From assembly GCA_002917075.1 (NCBI GenBank), contig NTMA01000047.1, forward strand, positions 231,641 through 295,640: a stretch of DNA of 64,000 bases, given 5' to 3'. A program made the position numbers and the translations under genes. This document shows, one piece after another, positions 56,786-64,000 of this stretch. The stretch comes from Hawksworthiomyces lignivorus (lineage: Eukaryota; Ascomycota; Sordariomycetes; Ophiostomatales; Ophiostomataceae). The notes beneath the pieces were generated by a model, which was not told where the DNA came from, searched no databases, and saw only the letters and a list, made by a program, of their open reading frames with translations. How positions within the stretch are numbered: the stretch's first letter is position 1; the number at the start of each line of letters is the position of its first letter.

Positions 56786-58329
56786 GTTTTTTTTACATTA
56801 TTTCCCTTTTTCTTAAATCGATGTTTTAACGATTAAGGTTGAATATTTGTGTACAAGATATTGTGTATTTATTGGTTGTGATTTATTTTCATTAAAACCA
56901 TTAAGTGAATATTTAAAATTATATAATAATTTAACATATTTAAATAAAACTTTTAAATAAATATAAAAAATGTTTATAAAATATTATGTTTTTTTATAAT
57001 TAATTTAAAAATAAGTATATAAAGTTTTTTATTTTTATTTTTCGTTATTGTTGATTTTTAAAATAAATATTTTATCGATTTTATTTGAACGGTTAATTTA
57101 AGGTTTTAAAATTAAAAATTAAAAATATATTATAAAGACGATAATATTTTATCAATAAAAAAACATAATATATTTAATTATTAACTTTTTTTTTAAAATT
57201 TTTTATATAAATATAAATAAGGTTAATTTTTTTTTAAAGTTTTTAAAAAATGAATATTTTGTCGATAAAGTAACGATATTTTTTTGTTTTAAATATCTAT
57301 AGTTTATAATCTTAGTTATAATAATATTATTATATTTAAGTGTTTCTTTATTTATTTTATTGTTTATTGAACGACGAAAAATTAAATAAATTATTTTTTT
57401 TATATTTTAGACTTTAAAGTCGTAACTCGTTATATCCTTAATAATAATAAAATTATATATATATAATATAAAAAAAATATCTCAATAGTACTATATTAAT
57501 TATTATTATATATAAATATAACGATATATAAAATATAAAATTATAATTAAAGATCTTTTCTAAATATAAGATTATAAGTATTTTTTTTAATATTTAATAT
57601 AGTCGTTTAATGTTTTTATCCGTTTAAAGATAATATATAAAAGATAATATTTTAAACGTTATAAATTTATTCTAAAAATAACTAATTAATAAAAAGTCAC
57701 AATTGTTTATAATTCCCTAAAGGTTACCGAACTTAATTTTTATATATTTGTAAAATAATTGGATTAATTTTATAACGGTTAAAGTTTCTTATCGAAATAA
57801 AGATAATTATTTTCATAAAATAATTTACGAACATTAATATAAAACTATATAATAAATTATTAAAAGTAATATTAATAAAAAGTTTCGTAATAAATATATA
57901 TTATTTTTTTACAATAATTAATTGAAAATAAATAATAATTAAAGTCTATTATATAATTGATATCGAGATATCTTTATATTTAAATAAATAACGATATATT
58001 TATAAATATTCGTCGATAAATCTTTAATAAAAATTTTAAATTAAAAGTTCGATAATTTTATTAGTTTTTATATAATTTATTAATAAGTTATAATATTTTC
58101 GAAAAAGTTTTATTTAAAATATTATTTATATAAATACGATAATTGTTTTAAAAAAGAACGTTTTTTTATCGTCTGTAGTATATTAACGATTATTCGTTTA
58201 TCAATAATTTCATATTTATAAAAAATTTTTATTATAATTTATAAATAAATTTATATAAAAAAACTATAATTATAATTATAATAATGTAAAAATTTTTATA
58301 ATTATTTTAATAATATTAATTAATATAAT

Positions 58330-58560
58330 AATAATAATTTCGATTTATATTTAATGTTTAATCGATAAATAATTATTAAAGTTCAACTAAAAAAATTAAA
58401 TAATATATTATTGTAAAAGATATCGTCAATTATATAATTTAAACGATATAATAATTTATTTGTAAAGTTAGTGACTCGATCGTAAAGTCGAATATAAATA
58501 ATCGAAATACACATTTAACTATATGATCATATAAGTCTTTCGTTAAAAGAACTATTACCT
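58330..58560 (+). mobile_element. Probable Gypsy integrase trace
   Basis: Several phases of the plus strand give short matches to the end of a Gypsy integrase core: a segment like the GQTERVNQ region followed by one resembling YLRCYVNY, then an N-x-N-T-H-L-T block where AEFAYNN-x-x-H is expected. Frame changes and stops break it up. This is suggestive only; it is weaker than the pol match at 60.2-61.25 kb. Confidence 0.35.
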
Positions 58561-59061
58561 TTTATAAAACTTAATAATTCGTAAAACTAATAAAAAATTA
58601 AAAAGGTCTTTTAAGATAATATTTTTAATATTTTAAACTTTTAATAATAAATTCTATTATTTAACGTTTTATCTTAATTCACGATTTTATAATTTTTATT
58701 AAAAAAAAATAAAATATTATTAAAAATTAATTAATTAAAAAACAATAACGACGATAATTTTTCCAAATATATTTATTTTAATTTTAGTTAGTTGACTATA
58801 ATCAAAATGTCGAAAAATAATAGTCGATTAATATTAAGTCTTTAAGGTTTAGAAAACTTCTTTTTGTTTTTATCTTTATTTAAAATTTTTTTAATAAACT
58901 TCGTTAAAAAATGTATAATTTTTAAATAATGAAAATATAAATCGACGATAGTATAAATCTAAAAAATTAAAGGTTTTTTTTTAAATACTTTAAAGATTAT
59001 TAATCGATTATTATTTAAATATAAATAAAATTTATATTAATATTATACATATATATATATA

Positions 59062-59340
59062 TATTAAGTCTTTTGGTCGTTTATTGTTCTGAAACGTTGT
59101 CCCTCACGATCGGTACTTTAATCAATAATAAATTTCATTACTTTATATTATAAATAATTTTATACTATAAAAACTTGATTTTAATAGTTTCATACTTTAT
59201 ATATAAAAGAATCTTAAGATAAATAGGTAATTAATCGGAAAGAGATCGATAAGTTGAAGTTTTTCGATCTTTAATCTTTGAAAAGTAATTATTATTCCTT
59301 AATCTTATTATATATCGTAAGTTATATGTTATTTTTTTTT
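59062..59340 (-). repeat. Inverted repeat copy 2 (heavily mutated)
   Basis: Reverse complement partner of the 56.49-56.79 kb segment. Differences are largely C-to-T and G-to-A relative to copy 1. The spacer between the copies is about 2.3 kb. Confidence 0.7.
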
Positions 59341-60179
59341 ATATTTTTTAGTTTTCATATTCTCGGATAACGTTGTTCGACGAAATAATAAATAATAGTA
59401 AATTTTTTATATTATATAATTCTTATATATATAAACTTAATAATAATAGATTTTCTTATGTAATAATATAATTATTGATAATATATATTATTAACGCATT
59501 AATCTTAAAAATAACTCAGTTGTAAATTTATCGACAATTAATTAAAGTTGTCGAAAAAAACTCTAAAGTATTTAGAAAAATCTTAAAAGTTATTATATTA
59601 TTAAAAAAAAGTACAAAAGTTTTTAAAAATTTAAAAATTAAAATTAAATATCAAAACAATCGACTTTTAAAAAGTAATAAAAAATAATTATAATTTAGTA
59701 CTTCGTCGACAAAGATCGAAAAATAATTTATAATAATTCGAATTAAATAAAATATAAAAAACTATAAAAAGATTTTAAATATTAAATAGGTTTTTTACAT
59801 TATAAGTTGTTTATTATATAATTTAAACTCGGATTAATAAAAATATATCGAACGTTTATAATATTAAAACAGTAATAAATATATTTATAAATAAAAATAA
59901 TTAATTTAAAGTAAAATAACTAGTTATCGATAAAGTTTTATATATAATAAATTTCATTACGACAATGAAATAATAAAAACTTTAATTTAAAAAATAATCT
60001 CTATAAAATTTTTTATAAGTATTAAATAAATTATTATAAAAATAATATTTTAATTAATTTAAAACTTTTAAATAAAAAAAATATTAAATTATTAAAAGTA
60101 ATAAAAATATATTATTTTTTAATATATATATAGAACTTTTACTAAATTATAAATAGTATATATAAAATATATATAAATA

Positions 60180-61260
60180 ATACTTTAATATTCTCCAAAC
60201 CTATAAAAAATATAAAAAATATTTTCAATTAATATTCAAACGACTATATACTATAAAACGTTATATAAAATACTTTGAATATATATTTTTGAAATTTAAA
60301 TTTTAAATTTTGAATTTTATTATTAATAAAAAAATTATTAATATAAATTTTACTTATATTGAAATAATAGTCGATTAATAATCTCCAAAATATCTAAAAA
60401 AAACATTTAATTTTTTTTAAATTTATGAACTTTTACCGACGATTTATATTCCATTATTTAAAAATTATATATCTTTTAACCGAGTTTATAAAAAAATACA
60501 CCTTTTAAACAAAGAAATTTTTTTCTAAACTCTATAGGTTTAATTCTAATTAATTATTATCCTTCGACATCGAAATTATAATCGACTAACTCAAGTTGAA
60601 ATAAATGTATATAAACAAGTCATCGTCGTTATTATGTTTTAATTAATTGTTTATTTCTCGTGAAAATTATAAAATTACAAATTACGATAAAATATTAAAT
60701 AATAAAAATTATTAATTATTGTAAAAAACTTAAAATACTAAAAATATTACTTAAAGAAATTTTTATTATTATTTTATTGTTTTTATAAATTATTAAATTT
60801 TACGAAGAGTAATAATTATTTCGACGAAAAAATTACGTAATTATATAATTAATAATATTTTCTTAAAACAATATATTATTTAATTATACAATTAAATTTT
60901 AATTTAACAATTAAGTAATTATTAAACATAAATCGAAACTATTATCATTGTATTAAGTAGTATTATTAAAACAATTATAAAAAACTTTATATTATTATAA
61001 TTATAATTATAGTTTTTTTATATAAATGTATTTATAAATTATAACAAAAAGATTTATGAATATAAAATTATTAATAAATAAATAACTATCGATATATTAC
61101 CGACAATAAAAATTTTTTATCTTTATATAAATAACACTTTAAGAAAACTCTTTTATAAATATTACGACAATTTATTAACCGACTATAGAAATTAATAAAA
61201 TTATCGAACTTTTAACTCGAAAATTTTATCAAAAAAACATGTCGACAAACATTTACAAAA
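60180..61260 (+). mobile_element. Ty3/Gypsy retrotransposon pol fossil (RT, RNase H, integrase N-terminus)
   Basis: On the plus strand a reverse transcriptase can be read through the mutations: a Y-F-N-I-L segment where YLDDIL is expected at about 60181, a FKRLYTIKRYIK stretch, then IVD**SPK (Trp turned to stop) near 60365. FKFMNFYRRFI follows at 60417-60450, the FLGFANFYRRFI block of Gypsy RT. A RENYKITNYDK trace near 60660 fits RNase H, and IELLTRKFYQKNMSTNIYK at about 61200-61260 fits the zinc-binding part of integrase, one frame change away from KYYDNLLT. The rest of integrase does not follow, so the element is truncated or interrupted at about 61.26 kb. No LTR pair could be assigned. Confidence 0.75.
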
Positions 61261-61312
61261 TATTACTATTTATTCGATTTATTTAAATACAAAGTTGGGA
61301 ATTTAGTAATTA

Positions 61313-61367
61313 ATTTTAATTTTAGTATGTTAAAGTTAATTTTTCAAACTTATACTAAAATTAAAAT
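61313..61367. repeat. Perfect 16-bp inverted repeat
   Basis: ATTTTAATTTTAGTAT (61313-61328) and ATACTAAAATTAAAAT (61352-61367) are exact reverse complements with a 23-nt spacer. It lies between the end of the Gypsy fossil and the hAT fossil. The arms are almost pure A/T, so in this background part of the symmetry may be chance. Confidence 0.5.
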
Positions 61368-61410
61368 TAAAAAAATTAAAATTAATTTTTACTACTATAG
61401 TAAATAATTA

Positions 61411-61576
61411 ATAAAATAATTAACTAATAAAATAACTAACTAATAAAATAACTAACTAATAAAATAACTAACTAATAAAATAACTAACTAATAAAATAAC
61501 TAACTAATAAAATAACTAACTAATAAAATAACTAACTAATAAAATAACTAATTAATAAAATAACTAACTAATAAAA
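61411..61576. repeat. 16-bp tandem repeat, about 10 copies
   Basis: The unit AAAATAACTAACTAAT is repeated with few differences (for example aattaat in place of aactaat). It directly follows the 3' end of the hAT-like frame (the TAA stop lies at 61579-61581 on the minus strand). Confidence 0.85.
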
Positions 61577-61578
61577 AA

Positions 61579-63682
61579 TTAATCATCTTTTTTATCATCT
61601 TCGTTAACTAACTGTAAATCCTTCTCTAAATCATATAAATCTTTAATTGTTCAACTTTTTAATAAAATTATTTTTTTAACCGTATTAGGAAGGAGTCTAT
61701 TTCTTGGTTTAGTAATAATATTACTACTAATCGAAAATATAACCTTTATAACAGTCGAAGTAGTAGAAATGGTTAAAAATCGTTTAACTAATATACTTAA
61801 AGTTGGGAACATTTTAGTATATAACTTCCAATATTCTAATGGTTCAGTCTAAAAATAATACGTTAATATTTTTTTAAAAAATATAGTAAAATAATTATAA
61901 TAACTTCTTTTCGATCTTCTTCATTCTTTGATAAAGATATAGTTATTTCATCTTTTATAGATGATTTAGAAATATATAAATCTTTTTCTGAATCATCTGA
62001 ATCAACGTCAGTAACGTTGTATAAATCTTCGTTATTTAAATTATTATCAAATTCGTCGTTTAATTCGTCGAATGAAATAGTAAAAGTGTTAGCGTTATTA
62101 ACGTTATTGATTAAAGTTTTGATACTATTAATATTAGTAAAATAGTTAATTAAGTAATTATTAATTAATGACAAATTAACCTATTATATTTTAATTTTAA
62201 AATATTTAATGTATCGTTGTGAATAGTTGTATAGTGGTATAATAAACCATTCTTTTTAAAATGAATCCTTTTAAACTTAGAGTCTACAATAAGACTAATT
62301 ATAAATGATTTGTAATTTTTAATTGAATTTTGGATAAGTTTTTTAGGGAAATATTTTTCTAACTTAATAATACCAATATTAATAACACTAATAAAGTTAT
62401 TAAAATATTTAGTCTATTAAATAAAAGTTAATAAACAATAAACAATAAACAACAAATAATAAATAATAAATAATAAATAATAAATAATAAATAACTTACT
62501 AACTCTAAATCGGTTTTAGTTTTTATATTGAAAGTTTTTATTAAGTTGTTTAATATATTATAAATCGTTTAAATATATAATAAACCTTTCGGTAAAGTTA
62601 AATAAACTTGACCTTATAATTTAATAGAAGACTTTAAAAAAACTTTTAAAATAAAGTTAAAATTTTCAATAATAGTTCATTCATTCGAAGTTGAAAAAAT
62701 ATTTTTAAATTCGATAGTAGTTGTATTGTTGTTAACATATATAAGTGGGGTTTTTAAACTTAAAAATGTTTTAAGTATATAATAAGTTGAATTCCAACAT
62801 ATAACGTTGTTTATTATAATAAATATATAGTTAGTTAATTTACAACTATTAATTAACTATTAATTAATTATTAAGTTATTAAAAATCACATACCTAATGG
62901 GATAACCTTTATGTTAAAGTTGTTTCAAAGATTGTTACGTTGAATAATACGTTGTATATCGTTTTTTAATAAATCACGGTTTTCTTGAGTATATTTTGTA
63001 ATAATAATTAATCGACGAATTTGTGAAATAATATCTAATAATAATTAGTAAAAATATAAAAATAATAAAAATAGTAAATAAATAATTTATTGTTATTTAA
63101 TTCGTCGGTAGTTTTAGTAGATAAAGATATATATTCATTTAATATATCTTTTGTCACTAGATTTATAATATATATAACACATTTAATATTGTTGTTGAAT
63201 TCTTTACTTAATAGTTTATTATATTCATTTTTAAATGAATTAATAAATGTTTTCTTATTAGTGGTGTTATCTCTTGTAATACTATTAAAAGTTAGTAATA
63301 GTTTTATTTTATAAATTAAGTTAATAATTATTGAATTAATATTAACTAACCTAAAAATATTTAGTAATATAATAGAAGGATATAGTTTAAGAGTTTGAAT
63401 AAACTCTGAATAGATATATTCGTCTATGTGTGTATCGGTTAATTCGTTAAAACTTATTAAAATATTTTAATAATAAAATTAATTAATTTAACTTTTATAA
63501 ATAATTATTAATTTAAAAACTAATCGATTAATTTATAATTAAATTTAAAATCACTACTAATATAAGTTATTATAATGTTGTTGAACTACAACACCTCACC
63601 GTACTGTAGAGCAACAGGTCACAGCAGAGTAAGCACTAATTGACTGGGGCCTTGTGGGGCATGCAGGGCCTGTAAGGCCCTG
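61579..63682 (-). mobile_element. hAT-family DNA transposon fossil
   Basis: On the minus strand the hAT C-terminal dimerisation region is readable at about 61651-61846: EPLEYWKLYTKMFPTLS, then VKRFLTISTTSTVIKVIFS where the family has ATSAPVERVFS, then KPRNRLLPNTVKKIILLKS followed by TGA where Trp is expected. It continues to an acidic end (DLYDLEKDLQLVNEDDKKDD) and TAA at 61579. Upstream are an acidic stretch (61863-62174) and a QENRDLLKNDIQRIIQRNN segment near 62910-62990. At the presumed 5' end, 63664-63682 reads CAGGGCCT-GTA-AGGCCCTG, and from the minus strand the end is CAGGGCCTTACAGG, typical of hAT terminal repeats. The other terminus was not found. The coding part is RIP-mutated; the terminus is not. 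Confidence 0.75.
62429..62495. repeat. 7-bp AATAAAY tandem repeat
   Basis: Units AATAAAC (about 3) and AATAAAT (about 6) run in tandem. This is a simple-sequence tract inside the hAT fossil. Confidence 0.7.
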
Positions 63683-63753
63683 TAATATAGTCAATTTGAC
63701 ACCAAACTTTTAAATTCAATAACTAACCAACCAATATAGCTATAGGGACCAAT

Positions 63754-63797
63754 GTGGGACTGTTGAGAAGAGAATTTTCTACTTCTCACAGTCCCAC
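63754..63797. repeat. Imperfect hairpin with 16-bp stem
   Basis: GTGGGACTGTTGAGAAG (63754-63770) pairs with CTTCTCACAGTCCCAC (63782-63797) with a one-nucleotide bulge and an 11-nt A/T-rich loop. It may be the terminal inverted repeat of a small element, or a palindromic unit of the flanking repeat family. Confidence 0.65.
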
Positions 63798-63941
63798 CGT
63801 CGTCTTGGCACTCAGAGCTTTGGAAAAGGCCAGGGTGCTCACGAAATGATTTTTCCGCAAAATTGATTTTGTATGGGAAAAATCAAAAATCGACTCACCA
63901 CTATGGCAATACCCCCTGTCTGTCCAACGGTCCACACCAAA

Positions 63942-64000
63942 GCAGCCGTCGAGGGTAGGCAGCCGTCGAGGGTAGGCAACCGTCGAGGGTAGGCAGCCGT
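63942..64000. repeat. 17-bp tandem repeat at the window edge
   Basis: The unit GCAGCCGTCGAGGGTAG occurs at 63942-63958 and 63959-63975. A third copy with one change (GCAACC) follows at 63976-63992, and a partial unit reaches the last base. The array continues beyond the window. Confidence 0.9.

Larger units (their letters stand above)
56347..63560. repeat. AT-rich, RIP-mutated repeat island
   Basis: The base composition falls sharply to mostly A/T from about 56.36 kb to 63.56 kb, with stop codons in all frames. Most of the cytosines that remain are followed by G (runs such as tcgtaaagtcgaa), while CpA, CpT and CpC are scarce, as expected of repeat-induced point mutation, which prefers CpA. 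Embedded fossil reading frames (Gypsy pol, hAT transposase) show Trp and Gln codons turned into stops. No intact gene lies inside. Confidence 0.85.
63561..64000. other. Right edge of the repeat island, repeat-rich
   Basis: Composition returns to mixed. Besides the hAT-type terminus there are an imperfect hairpin at 63754-63797 and a 17-bp tandem repeat from 63942. No gene was recognised in this last stretch. Confidence 0.5.

Noticed and set aside
61863..62174. A 103-codon minus-strand ORF, considered as a stand-alone gene
   Set aside because: It lies within the eroded hAT transposase, has extreme A/T codon use, and is best seen as a fragment of that element.
63090..63314. A 74-codon plus-strand ORF rich in Leu and Phe
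   Set aside because: Chance open frame in A/T-rich RIP-mutated DNA, antisense to the hAT fossil.

Overview
The window is nuclear DNA of a filamentous ascomycete (Pezizomycotina). The evidence is short introns with fungal splice signals (GTAAGT, GTATGT or GTGAGT at the donor, YAG at the acceptor), HacA-type rather than yeast Hac1-type UPR machinery, a secreted AA9 LPMO, a BIM1-like copper protein, and an AT-rich block that looks mutated by RIP. I cannot assign the order or genus from sequence alone. No tRNA, rRNA, CRISPR array or bacterial-type operon was seen.

Layout. 1-3147: no recognisable gene. 3148-4943: alpha-glucoside-type sugar transporter. 4944-13275: 8.3 kb with no recognisable gene but many pyrimidine-rich and simple-repeat tracts. 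13276-15015: SWIRM-domain protein. 17002-19245: F-box protein (minus strand). 20112-31892 is a dense housekeeping block: complex I 21 kDa subunit, Csm3/Swi3, Ski2 helicase, Did2/CHMP1 and an AA9 LPMO. 31893-33311: Pex16. 34273-35832: hacA. 40460-43212: Spt8. 44471-45922: STRAP-like WD40 protein. 47149-49741: Doa1/PLAA-like. 50695-51614: BIM1-like copper protein. 54304-55406: SRR1-domain protein. From about 56.35 to 63.56 kb lies an AT-rich repeat island with eroded Ty3/Gypsy and hAT elements; 63.56-64.0 kb returns to normal composition, with hairpins and a 17-bp tandem repeat. Almost every gene was rebuilt from exons, and all reconstructed spliced reading frames close in frame except at one doubtful junction in the Doa1-like gene.

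How the genes relate. This is not an operon or biosynthetic cluster. Several genes do fall into related processes: ER stress (hacA), ubiquitin/Cdc48 handling (Doa1, F-box), ESCRT-III (Did2), peroxisome biogenesis (Pex16), cytoplasmic 3'-5' mRNA decay (Ski2), SAGA transcription (Spt8), fork protection (Csm3) and respiration (complex I). Two secreted proteins begin, after signal-peptide removal, with the N-terminal histidine expected for copper binding (AA9 and BIM1-like).

The most interesting points are: (1) hacA carries a 23-nt Ire1-type intron flanked by two 7-nt CNGCNGN loops on short stems, and the unspliced frame stays open for 268 codons past the intron, through and beyond the spliced C-terminus; (2) the Doa1-like gene appears to lack most of its PFU domain and needs either a 31-nt intron or a frameshift to stay in frame; (3) a 10-nt micro-exon in the transporter; (4) a RIP island in which an inverted repeat pair, a Gypsy pol and a hAT transposase can still be read through the mutations.
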